DNA of 35,358 nt, taken from contig JALERU010000015.1 of NCBI GenBank assembly GCA_022764045.1, forward strand, positions 1-35,358, given 5' to 3'. This DNA is from Clostridiales bacterium (GTDB lineage: Bacteria; Bacillota; Clostridia; Oscillospirales; Oscillospiraceae). Each line of letters begins with the position of its first letter. Position 1 is the first letter of the stretch. Both the position numbers and the translations under genes were made by a program. The notes below the pieces were generated by a model. The model saw only the letters and a program-made list of their open reading frames with translations, was not told the origin of the DNA and did no database searches. Positions 7,912 to 17,498 of this stretch are shown here, one piece after another.

Positions 7912-10668
7912 ATGTCTCAGGATTACAACGCAACCATCAATCTGCCAAAAACCGACTTCCCCATGCGGGCCGGCCTGCCCAAGAAGGAGCCCGAAATGCT
8001 CCGCCGCTGGAAGAAGCTGGACGTCTACGGCGAGCTGCTGAAGAAGAACCAGGGTAAGCCCCGCTTCTCCCTCCACGACGGCCCTCCCTTCTCCAACGGC
8101 GCCCTGCACATGGGCCACGCCCTGAATAAGTCCATCAAGGACATCATCATCCGCTCCCACGCCATGCGGGGCTACTGCACCCCCTACATCCCCGGCTGGG
8201 ACAACCATGGCATGCCCATCGAGTCCGCCATCATCAAGCAGAATAAGCTCAACCGCAAGGAGATGCCCGTCACTGAGTTCCGCTCCGCCTGCCACGAGTT
8301 CGCCCAGCACTATGTGGACGTGCAGAGCGAGGGCTTCCAGCGCCTGGGGGCCATCGGCGACTGGGAGCACCCTTACCTGACCATGAACCCCTCCTTCGAG
8401 AGCGAAGAGGTGAAGGTCTTTGGGGAGATGTACAAGCGGGGCTATATCTACAAGGGCCTCAAGCCCGTCTATTGGTGCCCCCACGACGAGACCGCCCTGG
8501 CCGAGGCCGAGATCGAGTACCAGGACGACCCCTGCACCACCGTCTATGTGAAGTTCCCTCTCCACGACGACCAGGGGAAGCTGGCCGAGTATGACAAGAG
8601 CAAGATCTCCTTCGTCATCTGGACCACCACCATCTGGACCCTCCCCGGCAACCTGGCCATCGCCCTCCACCCCGACGAGAGCTACGCCCTGGTGCAGAAC
8701 CCCAACGGGGAGATCTACATCCTGGCCGAGGCCCTGGTGAAGAAGGTCATGGAGATCGGCGGCGTGGAAGGCTATGAGATCCTGGCCACCCACCCCGGCT
8801 CCTTCTTTGAGAACATGCTGGCCGACCACCCCTTCCTGCCCAAGACCTCCCGCCTGGTGCTGGCCGACTACGTCACCATGGACTCCGGCACCGGCTGCGT
8901 CCACACCGCCCCCGGCTTCGGCGCCGACGACTATCAGACCTGCAAGCGCGATGGCATGGACATGGTGGTCCCCGTGGACGACCAAGGCCGCCACACCGAC
9001 AACGCCGGCAAGTACGCCGGCCTGTCTACCGAGAAGTCCAACCCCATCATCCTGGCGGACATGAAGGAGTCCGGCGTCCTCTTTGCCTCGGAGGACATCG
9101 TCCACTCCTATCCCCACTGCTGGCGCTGCAAGAAGCCCATCATCTTCCGGGCCACCCCCCAGTGGTTCTGCTCGGTGGAGACCTTCAAGGACGAGGCCTG
9201 CGCCGCCTGCGACGAGGTCCGCTGGGTCCCCGGCTGGGGCCTGGACCGGATGAAGGCCATGGTCCGGGAGCGGGCCGACTGGTGCATCTCCCGTCAGCGC
9301 CGCTGGGGCCTGCCCATTCCCGTTTTCTACTGCAATGACTGCGGCAAGCCCATCGTCACCGACGAGACCATTCAGATCATCTCCGACCTCTTTGCCGCCG
9401 AGGGCTCCAACGCCTGGTTCGCCAAGGAGGCCGCTGAAATCCTCCCCGCCGGCTTCACCTGCCCCCACTGCGGCAAGTCGGCTGGCTTCACCCGGGAGGA
9501 TGACACCCTGGACGGCTGGTTCGACTCCGGTTCCACCCACATCGCCTCCATGAAGAAGGACCAGGGCTTCTGGCCCTCCGACGTGTACATGGAGGGTCTC
9601 GACCAGTACCGCGGCTGGTTCCAGGCCGCCCTGCTCACCGCCGTGGGCTCCACGGGCGTTGCCAAGGCCCCCTTCAAGACCTGCATCACCCACGGCTGGA
9701 CTGTGGACGGCGAGGGCAAAGCCATGCACAAGTCCCTGGGCAACGGCGTGGACCCCTATGACATCATGAACAAGTACGGCGCCGACCTCATCCGCCTGTG
9801 GGCCGCCTCCGCCGACTATCACGCGGACATGCGCTGCTCCGAAAAGATCTTCAAGCAGCTCAGCCAAAACTATCTGAAGTTCCGCAACACCGCCCGGTAC
9901 TGCCTGGGCAACCTGGACGGCTTCGACCCCAACCACCTGGTGGCCCCCGCCGACATGGAACCCCTGGACCGCTGGGCTGTCACCCGTCTGAACACCCTCA
10001 TTGAGAAGTGCTTCCAGGGCTATGACGACTTTGACTTCAACGTGGTCACCCACGCCGTCAACGACTTCTGCGTGGTGGAGATGTCCAACTTCTACCTGGA
10101 CATCATCAAGGACCGCCTGTACTGCGAGGGCAAGGATTCCCTCCTGCGCCGCTCCGCTCAGACCGCCCTGTATCTCATCCTGGACACCATGACCAAGATC
10201 ATGGCCCCCGTCCTCTGCTTCACCGGCGACGAGATCTGGCAGTCCATGACCCATCCCGAAGGGGTGGACGGCCGGAACGTGGTCTTTAACGACATGAACC
10301 AGCCCTTCACCGACTACGCCCTGGGCCAGGACGAGATGGCCCGGTGGGAGAAGATCATCCAGGTCCGCGACGTGGTCAACGGCGCCCTGGAGAGTGCCCG
10401 TGCCGAGAAGAAAATCGGCAAGAGCCTGGAGGCCAAGGTGGCCCTCACCGTGCCTGCCGAGGACGCCTTCCTGGCGGAGATGGACGGGGAGGCCCTGGCC
10501 GACCTGCTCATTGTTTCCCAGGTGGAGGTCACCGTGGGAGAGGAGATCCAGGCTGCGGTTAGTAACGCTGCCGGCGGCAAGTGCCAGCGGTGCTGGAAGG
10601 TGCTGCCCATGGTCAATGCTGAGGGGCTGTGCCCCCGGTGTGGGAAGGTGGTTCAGACTCTGGTGTGA
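7912..10668 (+). CDS. ileS: Isoleucyl-tRNA synthetase
   Basis: Charges tRNA-Ile. The 918-residue class I enzyme has the HIGH motif as HMGH (66-69) and the editing-domain region near residues 180-400. Two internal CxxC pairs (YCNDCG, CPHCG) flank the WFDSGSTH region. The KMSKS loop appears as KAMHKS (603-608), with GADLIRLW following. A C-terminal zinc ribbon has C891, C894, C907 and C910. Length and domain order are normal. Start set at ATG 7912 behind AAGGAG; a TTG-initiated extension to 7870 lacks support. No T-box leader precedes it: only about 85 bases separate the divIVA terminator and the start, and they lack the T-box sequence. Confidence 0.97.
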   Translation: MSQDYNATINLPKTDFPMRAGLPKKEPEMLRRWKKLDVYGELLKKNQGKPRFSLHDGPPFSNGALHMGHALNKSIKDIIIRSHAMRGYCTPYIPGWDNHGMPIESAIIKQNKLNRKEMPVTEFRSACHEFAQHYVDVQSEGFQRLGAIGDWEHPYLTMNPSFESEEVKVFGEMYKRGYIYKGLKPVYWCPHDETALAEAEIEYQDDPCTTVYVKFPLHDDQGKLAEYDKSKISFVIWTTTIWTLPGNLAIALHPDESYALVQNPNGEIYILAEALVKKVMEIGGVEGYEILATHPGSFFENMLADHPFLPKTSRLVLADYVTMDSGTGCVHTAPGFGADDYQTCKRDGMDMVVPVDDQGRHTDNAGKYAGLSTEKSNPIILADMKESGVLFASEDIVHSYPHCWRCKKPIIFRATPQWFCSVETFKDEACAACDEVRWVPGWGLDRMKAMVRERADWCISRQRRWGLPIPVFYCNDCGKPIVTDETIQIISDLFAAEGSNAWFAKEAAEILPAGFTCPHCGKSAGFTREDDTLDGWFDSGSTHIASMKKDQGFWPSDVYMEGLDQYRGWFQAALLTAVGSTGVAKAPFKTCITHGWTVDGEGKAMHKSLGNGVDPYDIMNKYGADLIRLWAASADYHADMRCSEKIFKQLSQNYLKFRNTARYCLGNLDGFDPNHLVAPADMEPLDRWAVTRLNTLIEKCFQGYDDFDFNVVTHAVNDFCVVEMSNFYLDIIKDRLYCEGKDSLLRRSAQTALYLILDTMTKIMAPVLCFTGDEIWQSMTHPEGVDGRNVVFNDMNQPFTDYALGQDEMARWEKIIQVRDVVNGALESARAEKKIGKSLEAKVALTVPAEDAFLAEMDGEALADLLIVSQVEVTVGEEIQAAVSNAAGGKCQRCWKVLPMVNAEGLCPRCGKVVQTLV

Positions 10669-10692
10669 GGCTGGTTCTGCGCTGAGGGATAG

Positions 10693-10842
10693 AGGTCCGG
10701 CCCCTGTGGGGCCGGGGCCGACGTTGGTGCGGACCGCACCGTAGGGTGTCCTCGCCGGACGGGCCGCCTGCCCGGCGGGGGGTCCATTTCTCTGGAGAAA
10801 TGGACGAAAGAGCACCAGGGGCTGCGGCCCCTGGACCCCGGG
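10693..10842 (-). repeat. Family D multi-hairpin repeat, copy D2
   Basis: Reverse-oriented homologue of D1. Palindromes: GGCCCC/GGGGCC (near 10698), GGTGCG/CGCACC (near 10735), TCCATTTCT/AGAAATGGA (10783-10804) and CCAGGGGC-TGCG-GCCCCTGG (10815-10834). Arms differ from D1 but stay complementary. The following stretch 10843-10989 contains no gene, promoter or repeat that I can recognise. Confidence 0.8.
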
Positions 10843-10989
10843 GCATTTTATGGGCCGCTGGCTGCCGCTCGCTCATTTTTGGGATCGGGGAAACTTGTGC
10901 CTTCTGTGGAACCACACTTCTTCTCTAACATCGAATGGGCGGTTAGCAGCGCGGGGGGGTAGGTGGTTTGGAAACCTGCCACGGCAAAA

Positions 10990-11241
10990 GGTGGCGACGA
11001 TATCCTTCTCCTCGCCGATATTCCACATCGCCCCCTCATCAGACGCCTTCGGCGCCAGCTTCCCCCCGAGGGGAAGCCTTAGCGGTAGTGTCCTAAAGCC
11101 ACGTACAACGTTTCCACAAGAAAAGCTATCCCCCAGGGCTTGCCAACGCCTTCCCCTGGGGGGGAAGGTGGACCGGCCGGAGGCCGGGTCGGATGAGGGC
11201 GTGCCTGAAGGGTCTCACGGCGTTGGTAATAGACGCACCTA
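10990..11241 (+). repeat. Family A structured intergenic repeat, copy A3
   Basis: Full-length but the most divergent copy. The first hairpin is GACGCC-TTC-GGCGCC (one mismatch) and the fourth is CCGGCC-GGA-GGCCGG. It is followed within 5 bases by family B copy B1. Confidence 0.9.
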
Positions 11242-11245
11242 CCCC

Positions 11246-11417
11246 CAGCGTCGCAGACTTTTCCGCCGCGAACGGCGGGAAACAAAATCAAATCATTTTT
11301 TCGCCGGCTCCGCCGGCGAAAAAATTCCTCTCAGCCCGGGAGTGCCTGGCTCCGCCAGGCGCGGTTCGGGCTGCAATCCTCCAAATTTGGGAGCCCAGCG
11401 AAGCGGGTCCCAAATTT
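11246..11417 (+). repeat. Family B structured repeat, copy B1
   Basis: Starts CAGCGTCGCAGACTT. Hairpins: TTTCCGCCG/CGGCGGGAA with CGAA loop; TTTTTTCGCCGGC-TCC-GCCGGCGAAAAAA; CTGGC-TCC-GCCAG; terminal stem AAATTTGGGA (11383-11392)/TCCCAAATTT (11408-11417) around GCCCAGCGAAGCGGG. The T-rich GC stem could act as a bidirectional terminator. The copy ends 22 bases before lspA. Confidence 0.85.
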
Positions 11418-11439
11418 CTCATTGAAAGGCAGGTGCACC

Positions 11440-11910
11440 ATGCCCCTTTACTTCATCCTGGCCGTCGCCCTGGTGGTGGTGGACCAGGTGGTCAAATTCC
11501 TGGTCCGCGCCAACATCCCCCTCCACACAGCGGTGGACTTCCTTCCCGGCCTGGACCTGACCTATGTCCAAAACACCGGCGCGGCCTTCTCCCTCCTGAG
11601 CAGCCACACCTGGGTTCTCACCCTCCTGTCCGGGGTGGTGTCTGTGGGCCTGGCGGTGGCCCTGGCCAAAAAGATTCTGCCCCACTGGACGGGGATGCTC
11701 TCCCTGGCCCTTCTCCTGGGCGGAGCCATCGGCAACTTCATTGACCGGCTGCTGCTGGGCTTTGTCACCGATATGTTCGCCACCACCTTTGTCAACTTTG
11801 CGGTGTTCAATGTGGCCGACATCGGCGTGGTGGTGGGCGGCGTGCTGCTGTGCCTCCACATGATCTGCTCCTATGGCAAGGAGAAGAAAAAGGAGGAGAG
11901 GCCCCAATGA
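11440..11910 (+). CDS. lspA: Lipoprotein signal peptidase LspA (signal peptidase II)
   Basis: Membrane aspartyl protease that cleaves signal peptides before the lipid-modified cysteine. The 156-residue protein has four predicted membrane helices and the family motifs VVDQVVK, NTGAAFS, GGAIGNFIDRL and FNVADIGV; the Asp of FIDR and of VADI are the catalytic pair. Start at ATG 11440, with AGGTG 5 bases before it; a TTG 18 bases upstream is possible but less likely. Its stop overlaps the rluD start (ATGA). The context with rluD is conserved in many Firmicutes. Lipoprotein substrates are encoded in this window near 13.8 and 33.9 kb. Confidence 0.96.
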   Translation: MPLYFILAVALVVVDQVVKFLVRANIPLHTAVDFLPGLDLTYVQNTGAAFSLLSSHTWVLTLLSGVVSVGLAVALAKKILPHWTGMLSLALLLGGAIGNFIDRLLLGFVTDMFATTFVNFAVFNVADIGVVVGGVLLCLHMICSYGKEKKKEERPQ

Positions 11911-12821
11911 ACGTCACCCTCACCGCGGAGCAGTCCGGCCAGCGGGCTGACCAGTTTCTGGCGGCCTGTCTGGATGGCCTCACCCGTTCCGCCGCCCAAA
12001 AGCTGCTGGAGGGAGGCCATGTGGTCTGCCGGGGCAAGGCCCTGAAAAAGAACGACCGGCTGACGGTGGGGGACCAACTCACCGTCCTCATCCCCGACCC
12101 CTCCCCGGTGGAGCTGCTGCCCCAGGAGATCCCCCTGGACGTGGTGTATGAGGATGAGGACGTCATCGTGGTCAACAAGCCCGTGGGCCTGGTGGTCCAC
12201 CCCGCCCCCGGCCATCCCGACGGCACCCTGGTCAACGCCCTGCTCTACCACTGCGGCCAGAGCCTTTCCGGAATCAACGGCCAGCTCCGTCCGGGCATCG
12301 TCCACCGGATCGACCGGGACACCAGCGGCCTCATCATCGCTGCCAAAAACGACGTGGCCCACCTGGCCCTGGCCCAGCAGCTCCAGGACCATAGCCTTTA
12401 CCGGGAGTACGAGGCGGTGGTGGTTGGCAACCTGAAAGAGGATGCGGGGACCATCTCCCTCCCCATCGCCCGCCACCCCACCGACCGGAAAAAGATGGCG
12501 GTGAACCACCTGAACGGCCGCCCGGCCGTCACCCACTGGACCGTCCTGGCCCGCTACCCGGGTTATACCCACATCCAGTGCCGCCTGGAGACCGGCCGCA
12601 CCCACCAGATCCGGGTCCACATGGCCGCCCAGGGCCACCCAGTGCTGGGAGACCCGGTGTACAACGGCCAGCGCAAAGGCTTTCCTGAGCTGGCCGGCCA
12701 GTGTCTCCACGCCCGCCGGCTGTCCTTTCAGCACCCCCGCACAGGACAGCGCCTCACGGTGGAGTGTCCCCTGCCGGATTCCTTCCAGGGTGTCTTGACA
12801 AGATGCGCCCGGCTATTATAA
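11907..12821 (+). CDS. rluD: RluA-family 23S rRNA pseudouridine synthase, RluD-like
   Basis: The 304-residue protein has an N-terminal S4 RNA-binding domain (about residues 12-70: RADQFLAACL, AAQKLLEGGHV) and an RluA catalytic domain. The catalytic Asp lies in HRIDRDTSG (D136), with VVNKPVGLVVHP before it and LETGRTHQIRVH near residue 230. The ATG overlaps the lspA stop and has GGAGGAG upstream, so translational coupling is expected. The exact rRNA target (1911/1915/1917 for RluD of E. coli) cannot be fixed from sequence alone. Confidence 0.93.
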   Translation: MNVTLTAEQSGQRADQFLAACLDGLTRSAAQKLLEGGHVVCRGKALKKNDRLTVGDQLTVLIPDPSPVELLPQEIPLDVVYEDEDVIVVNKPVGLVVHPAPGHPDGTLVNALLYHCGQSLSGINGQLRPGIVHRIDRDTSGLIIAAKNDVAHLALAQQLQDHSLYREYEAVVVGNLKEDAGTISLPIARHPTDRKKMAVNHLNGRPAVTHWTVLARYPGYTHIQCRLETGRTHQIRVHMAAQGHPVLGDPVYNGQRKGFPELAGQCLHARRLSFQHPRTGQRLTVECPLPDSFQGVLTRCARLL

Positions 12822-12844
12822 AATACAAAAATAGCGCCTAATCC

Positions 12845-12880
12845 CGCGGTCCCGCCGGAGGGAACCCTCCCGTGACCGCG
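12845..12880. promoter_or_regulatory. Strong hairpin upstream of the Cof-type phosphatase
   Basis: CGCGGTC/GACCGCG outer stem (12845-12880) with an inner GGAGG/CCTCC stem. No U-run follows on the + strand, so it is a poor intrinsic terminator. It lies between rluD and the HAD gene and could be a leader structure or mRNA 3'-end stabiliser. Confidence 0.45.
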
Positions 12881-12917
12881 TGTTATGCTTCACAGACCAC
12901 CAAAGGGAGGAGAGCCC

Positions 12918-13739
12918 ATGGGTAAGTTTACCGGCGTCCTGCTGGCCACCGATTATGACGACACCCTCTACGACAGTGCCGGTACCATTTCCCGGGAAAA
13001 CCGCCAAGCCATCGAAGGGTTCGTGGCCCAGGGCGGCCTGTTTTGCATCTCCACCGGACGGTCCTATATCAACTTCGCCATCCAGATGGAGCGGGAGCAC
13101 CTGCCGGTGAACACCCCGGTGATCCTCTCCAACGGCGCCTCCATTTACGACTTTGCCCGGGAAGAGAGCCTGTGGCTCCAGGTCCTCCCCCCGGAGGCCC
13201 CCTGGCACCTGGCCCAGGTCTGCCGGGTCTTTCCCCAGGTGGGCTTCGAGGCCTATCACCAGGACGAGGTCTATACCTTCCGCCCCAACGCCATCACCCA
13301 AAAGCATCTGGCCCGATGTCACCTCACCGGCCAGCCCCGGGCCATTGGGGACATGCCCACCCCCTGGATCAAGGTCATTCTCCAGCACCCGGACACCAAA
13401 GTGCTGGAGGGGGTGCAGGCCTATCTGCTGGCCCAGTGGCCCCAGGTGTATGACGTGACCTTCTCCAACCCCACCCTGCTGGAGGTCACCGCTCAGGGGG
13501 CCAACAAGGGCCTGTCGGTGCTGTGGGTGGCCAACCACATGGGGGTCAGCCGGGAGCACATCTACTGCGTGGGAAACGGCATGAACGACATCCCTATGCT
13601 GGAGGTCTCCGCCCTCTCCTTCGCCCCGGCCAACAGCTATGACCAGGTCCTGGCGGCGGCGGACGTCATCCTCCCCTCCTGCGACGAGAGCTGCGTGGCC
13701 CGGATGATCGAGGTGCTGGAGCAGCGGTACCAGAAATGA
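12918..13739 (+). CDS. Cof-type HAD-superfamily phosphatase
   Basis: The 273-residue protein belongs to the HAD IIB (Cof) class: DYDDTLYD (nucleophile D12, acid/base D14), motif II STGRSY, the lysine of GANKGLSVLW and motif IV VGNGMNDIPML. A cap domain lies between motifs II and III. Such enzymes dephosphorylate sugar phosphates, nucleotides or PLP; the substrate is not readable here. ATG 12918 follows GGGAGGAG. It stands as a single gene before a strong terminator. Confidence 0.9.
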   Translation: MGKFTGVLLATDYDDTLYDSAGTISRENRQAIEGFVAQGGLFCISTGRSYINFAIQMEREHLPVNTPVILSNGASIYDFAREESLWLQVLPPEAPWHLAQVCRVFPQVGFEAYHQDEVYTFRPNAITQKHLARCHLTGQPRAIGDMPTPWIKVILQHPDTKVLEGVQAYLLAQWPQVYDVTFSNPTLLEVTAQGANKGLSVLWVANHMGVSREHIYCVGNGMNDIPMLEVSALSFAPANSYDQVLAAADVILPSCDESCVARMIEVLEQRYQK

Positions 13740-13747
13740 AAACAGCA

Positions 13748-13787
13748 ACGCCCCCGAAACCGAAAAGCTCGGTTTCAGGGGCGTTTT
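13748..13787. terminator. Terminator between convergent genes (HAD phosphatase and lipoprotein)
   Basis: Long stem CGCCCCCGAAACCG/CGGTTTCAGGGGCG with one mismatch, followed by TTTT on the + strand. It can serve the + strand HAD gene and probably also the minus-strand lipoprotein gene. Confidence 0.8.
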
Positions 13788-13832
13788 GCGTCCAAACGAC
13801 GTTCCTTCAGAAGGGGGCGCTTACCCGGCGGC

Positions 13833-14423
13833 TCAGGTTACGCCAGTTCCCGCCGAGGCAATGATTTCGTCCACACGCTGGAGCAGCTGCCGGGTGTCAC
13901 GGAGGGCCGCCTGACAGGAATCACTTTTCAGGTCTTGGATGCTGAGAAAATAGGCAAAGGTTCCTTCCTCTCCGCGCTGGCAGCAGGTTTCTAATTCATA
14001 GCATAGCCCCTTCAACGTTTCCAGGGCGTCATCAGAGAAGGCAGACAACGGCAGCCGGTCCAGCTCGTCTCTCGCTGTGGTGCTCATGAGGGCGATCAGT
14101 GTGTCCGACAGGTCTGGGTTGCCGTGGTATAAATCGTTACAGTAGGGATAGATGCTGTCGTCACGAACAAAGCAGTTTACCCCTAAACAGAAACTTCTGA
14201 ATTGCAGTTCCACGTCGTCACGATTCTCCGCAACAAGATAGTTTTCCAACAGGTCTCCCAACTGACCATAGATATCACGCTGTCTGTCCAGCCGAATCAG
14301 CACGGCGTAGCCCACACCGTCTTGCAGATCCTTTTCTGCTTCACAGCCCGCCGCCGAAACCAGAAGAAAGACCAGAAGAACCGCAAGGGAGACAGCAAAT
14401 GGACCTCTGAACGGTTTTTTCAT
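13833..14423 (-). CDS. Putative lipoprotein of unknown function
   Basis: The 196-residue protein begins MKKPFRG, has a hydrophobic segment (about residues 9-28) and SAAGC resembling a lipobox, so export and lipidation at Cys are likely. The mature part is helical in character, acidic and contains several cysteines. I recognise no domain. Start at ATG 14423 follows a perfect AAGGAGG; a longer in-frame extension would begin in the clpB terminator. It has its own promoter and lies alone between two terminators. AT content is somewhat higher than in clpB. Confidence 0.7.
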   Translation of the reverse strand: MKKPFRGPFAVSLAVLLVFLLVSAAGCEAEKDLQDGVGYAVLIRLDRQRDIYGQLGDLLENYLVAENRDDVELQFRSFCLGVNCFVRDDSIYPYCNDLYHGNPDLSDTLIALMSTTARDELDRLPLSAFSDDALETLKGLCYELETCCQRGEEGTFAYFLSIQDLKSDSCQAALRDTRQLLQRVDEIIASAGTGVT

Positions 14424-14462
14424 GGAGTCCCCTCCTTCGCATTTTGTCTTTTGGTTACCACA

Positions 14463-14492
14463 ATGATACGGTATGGCTTCGTGCGCTGTCAA
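14463..14492 (-). promoter_or_regulatory. Promoter of the 13.8-kb lipoprotein gene
   Basis: On the minus strand TTGACA (14492-14487), an 18-base spacer and TATCAT (14468-14463) lie about 40 bases before the start codon. Confidence 0.7.
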
Positions 14493-14522
14493 TGAAAACC
14501 GTTGGAATCCAGGGAAAACGCA

Positions 14523-14568
14523 ACAATCCCCAGCCCGGGACCAAACCGGTCCCAAGGCTGGGGATTGT
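14523..14568 (-). terminator. clpB terminator
   Basis: Stem CAATCCCCAGCC/GGCTGGGGATTG with an inner GGGACC/GGTCCC pair, 30 bases past the clpB stop. The following minus-strand bases include TTGTTGCGTTTT. Confidence 0.8.
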
Positions 14569-14597
14569 GATTTGTATGTTCTGGCAGATGGCCAAGG

Positions 14598-17192
14598 TCA
14601 GTTCACCACCAGCTGGTCGCCCACGCAGTCCACCGTGAGGGTGGTTCCCGGCAGCACCTCGTCGGCGATGAGCTTGCGGCCCACCAGGGTTTCCACCGTG
14701 TGCTGGAGGAACCGGCGCAGGGGCCGGGCGCCGTAGAGGGGGTCGTAGCCGTTGTCGATGACGTAGGTCTTGGCGGCGGGGGTGAGGGCCACCTTGAGCT
14801 GCTTGTCGGCCAGGCGCTTGTTGAGGCCGCCCAGCAGCAGGTCCACGATGGCGGTGATGTTCTCCTTGGTGAGGGGCTTGTAGCACACCACCTCGTCCAG
14901 GCGGTTGAGAAACTCCGGCCGGAAGGATTTTTTCAGCAGGGCGTCCACCTGGATCTTGGCCTCGTCGGAGATCTCCCCCCGGTCGTTGATGCCCTCCAGC
15001 AGATACTGGGAGCCCAGGTTGGAGGTGAGGATGAGGATGGTGTTCTTAAAGTCCACCGTCCGCCCCTGGCTGTCGGTGATGCGGCCGTCGTCCAGGACCT
15101 GGAGGAGGATGTTGAACACATCGGGGTGGGCCTTCTCCACCTCGTCGAAGAGGACCACGGAGTAGGGCTTGCGCCGGACGGCCTCAGTGAGCTGGCCCCC
15201 TTCCTCATAGCCCACGTAGCCGGGAGGGGCCCCGATGAGCCGGGAGACGGAGAACTTCTCCATGTACTCGGACATGTCGATGCGCACCAGGTTGCGCTCG
15301 GAGTCGAACAGGGCTTCGGCCAGGGTTTTGGCAAGCTCCGTCTTGCCCACGCCCGTGGGGCCTAAGAACAGGAAGGAGCCGATGGGCTTATCCGGGTCGG
15401 CGATGCCCGCCCGGCTGCGGAGGATGGCCTCGGAGACCAGGCGCACGGCCTCGTCCTGGCCCACCACCCGCTGGTGGAGGATGTCCTCTAAGTGGAGGAG
15501 CTTCTCCCGCTCCCCTTCCATGAGCCGTGCCACGGGGATGCCCGTCCAGCGCTCAATGATCCGGGCGATCTCCTCCTCGGTGACCTTGTCCCGCAGCAGG
15601 GAGCGGGCCTTGCTGTCGGCGGCGATCTGCTCCTCTTCCTCCAGGGCCCGTTTCAGGTCGGGGATTTTGCCGTATTGCAGCTCGGCGGCTTTGTTCAGGT
15701 CGTACTCCCGCTGGGCCTGTTCCAGCTGGGCGTTGGCGGCCTCCAAATCGGCCCGGAGCTGCTGGACCTTGCCGATGGCGTCTTTTTCGTTGTCCCACTG
15801 GGCCTTTTTGGCCTTGAACTCCTCCCGCATGTCCGAGAGCTCCTTCTGGATTTCCGCCAGGTGTTCCTGGGACAGGCGGTCGGTCTCCTTTTTCAGGGCA
15901 GCCTCCTCGATCTCGTGCTGGATGATCTTCCGCTGGATCACGTCCAGTTCCGTGGGCATGGAGTCGATCTCCGTGCGGATGAGGGCGCAGGCCTCGTCGA
16001 TGAGGTCGATGGCCTTGTCGGGGAGGAACCGGTCGGTGATGTACCGGTTGGACAGGGTGGCGGCGGCGATGATGGCCCCGTCCTGGATTTTCACCCCGTG
16101 GAAGACCTCGTACCGCTCCTTGAGGCCCCGGAGGATGGCGATGGTGTCCTCCACCGTGGGCTCGTTCACCATGACGGGCTGGAACCGCCGTTCCAGGGCG
16201 GCGTCCTTTTCGATATACTGGCGGTACTCGTTCAGGGTGGTGGCCCCGATGCAGTGGAGCTCCCCCCGGGCCAGCATGGGCTTTAAGAGGTTGCCGGCGT
16301 CCATGGCCCCCTCGGTCTTGCCGGCCCCCACGATGGTGTGGAGCTCGTCGATGAAGAGGAGGATCTTGCCCTCGGACTTCTTCACCTCGTTGAGGACGGC
16401 CTTGAGCCGCTCCTCAAACTCCCCCCGGAACTTGGCCCCGGCCACCAGGGCGCCCATATCCAGGGCGAAGATGGTCTTGTCCTTCAGGGAGGCGGGCACG
16501 TCTCCCTTGACGATCCGCTGGGCCAGGCCCTCGGCGATGGCGGTCTTGCCCACGCCGGGTTCGCCGATGAGGACGGGGTTGTTCTTGGACTTCCGGGAGA
16601 GGATGCGGATGACGTTGCGGATCTCGTCGTCCCGGCCGATAACGGGGTCCAGCTTGTTCTGCCGGGCCCGCTCCACCAGGTCGGAGCCGTACTTTTTCAG
16701 CGCCCCGTAGGTCTCCTCGGGGTTGTCGGAGGTCACCCGCTGGTTCCCCCGGACGGAGGTCAGGGCCTGAAGGGCGGTTTCCTTGGTGATCTGGTAGTCG
16801 GAGAAGAGCTTGGACAGCTCCCGGTTGGCCGTCTCCAGCAGGCCCAGGAAGAGGTGCTCCACGGAGGTGTATTCGTCCTTCATGTCCCCAGCGATCTTCT
16901 CCGCCCGGTTCAGGGCCTTTTCCGTGTCGCCGGCGATGTAAATTCTCCCCACCTCATGGCCGGAGGAGGAGACCCGGGGCTGGCGCGCCAGCAGGTCCTT
17001 GGCGGCGGCGGTGAGGGAGGGGAGGGTGATCCCCATCCCCGCCAAAAGCTGGGGGATGAGGCCGTTTTCATCGGCCAGCAGGGCCCACAGCAGGTGGATT
17101 TGTTCAATTTGGGGGTTGCCGTATTCCTGGGCGATGGTTTGAGACGCGCGAATGGCTTCGGCGGATTTTTGGGTTAACTTTTCAGCGTTCAT
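14598..17192 (-). CDS. clpB: ATP-dependent protein disaggregase ClpB
   Basis: Hexameric AAA+ chaperone that threads aggregated protein with DnaK. The 864-residue protein has the N domain (1-150), NBD1 with GEPGVGKT (210-217) and LLFIDE, the long coiled-coil middle domain (about 410-525) that separates ClpB from ClpA/C, and NBD2 with GPTGVGKT (about 610) and [11 protein letters not shown]. It ends with the C-domain [13 protein letters not shown] 17192 is preceded by AAAGGAG. No CIRCE site adjoins the gene; the nearest is beyond hsp20, and an hsp20 terminator plus repeats A4 and B2 lie between. Its promoter could therefore lie within or next to the repeats. Confidence 0.98.
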   Translation of the reverse strand: MNAEKLTQKSAEAIRASQTIAQEYGNPQIEQIHLLWALLADENGLIPQLLAGMGITLPSLTAAAKDLLARQPRVSSSGHEVGRIYIAGDTEKALNRAEKIAGDMKDEYTSVEHLFLGLLETANRELSKLFSDYQITKETALQALTSVRGNQRVTSDNPEETYGALKKYGSDLVERARQNKLDPVIGRDDEIRNVIRILSRKSKNNPVLIGEPGVGKTAIAEGLAQRIVKGDVPASLKDKTIFALDMGALVAGAKFRGEFEERLKAVLNEVKKSEGKILLFIDELHTIVGAGKTEGAMDAGNLLKPMLARGELHCIGATTLNEYRQYIEKDAALERRFQPVMVNEPTVEDTIAILRGLKERYEVFHGVKIQDGAIIAAATLSNRYITDRFLPDKAIDLIDEACALIRTEIDSMPTELDVIQRKIIQHEIEEAALKKETDRLSQEHLAEIQKELSDMREEFKAKKAQWDNEKDAIGKVQQLRADLEAANAQLEQAQREYDLNKAAELQYGKIPDLKRALEEEEQIAADSKARSLLRDKVTEEEIARIIERWTGIPVARLMEGEREKLLHLEDILHQRVVGQDEAVRLVSEAILRSRAGIADPDKPIGSFLFLGPTGVGKTELAKTLAEALFDSERNLVRIDMSEYMEKFSVSRLIGAPPGYVGYEEGGQLTEAVRRKPYSVVLFDEVEKAHPDVFNILLQVLDDGRITDSQGRTVDFKNTILILTSNLGSQYLLEGINDRGEISDEAKIQVDALLKKSFRPEFLNRLDEVVCYKPLTKENITAIVDLLLGGLNKRLADKQLKVALTPAAKTYVIDNGYDPLYGARPLRRFLQHTVETLVGRKLIADEVLPGTTLTVDCVGDQLVVN

Positions 17193-17239
17193 GGATCAAT
17201 TCACTCCTTTCGAGGGTGGGGCGGAAATTTGCTGCGGCG

Positions 17240-17495
17240 GAAGGTGGTAACGATCATATTCTACCCGCCGGTATTCTACATCGCCCCCTCATCAGTCAGC
17301 TGCGCTGACAGCTTCCCCCCAAGGGGAAGCCTACGTGCTATGCTGCGTTGTGGTTTTTGCTACGGTAGTTTTCTACAATAGGCTTCACTGGTTTTGCCAA
17401 TCGCCTTCCCCTGGGGGGGAAGGTGGGCCGGCGAAGCCGGGTCGGATGAGGGCGAGCCTAGAGGATTCCACGGCGTTGGTAATAGACGCACCCAC
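17240..17495 (+). repeat. Family A structured intergenic repeat, copy A4
   Basis: Full-length copy oriented opposite to the flanking clpB and hsp20 genes. It carries GTCAGC-TGC-GCTGAC, GCTTCCCC...GGGGAAGC, CCTTCCCC...GGGGAAGG and CCGGC-GAA-GCCGG. It is joined to family B copy B2 in the same arrangement as A3-B1. Confidence 0.92.
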
Positions 17496-17498
17496 CCC

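Noticed and set aside
9718-9735. Loss of the KMSKS motif in ileS suggesting a pseudogene
   Set aside because: The loop reads KAMHKS, a variant I associate with clostridial-type enzymes, and the rest of the frame is intact and full length.
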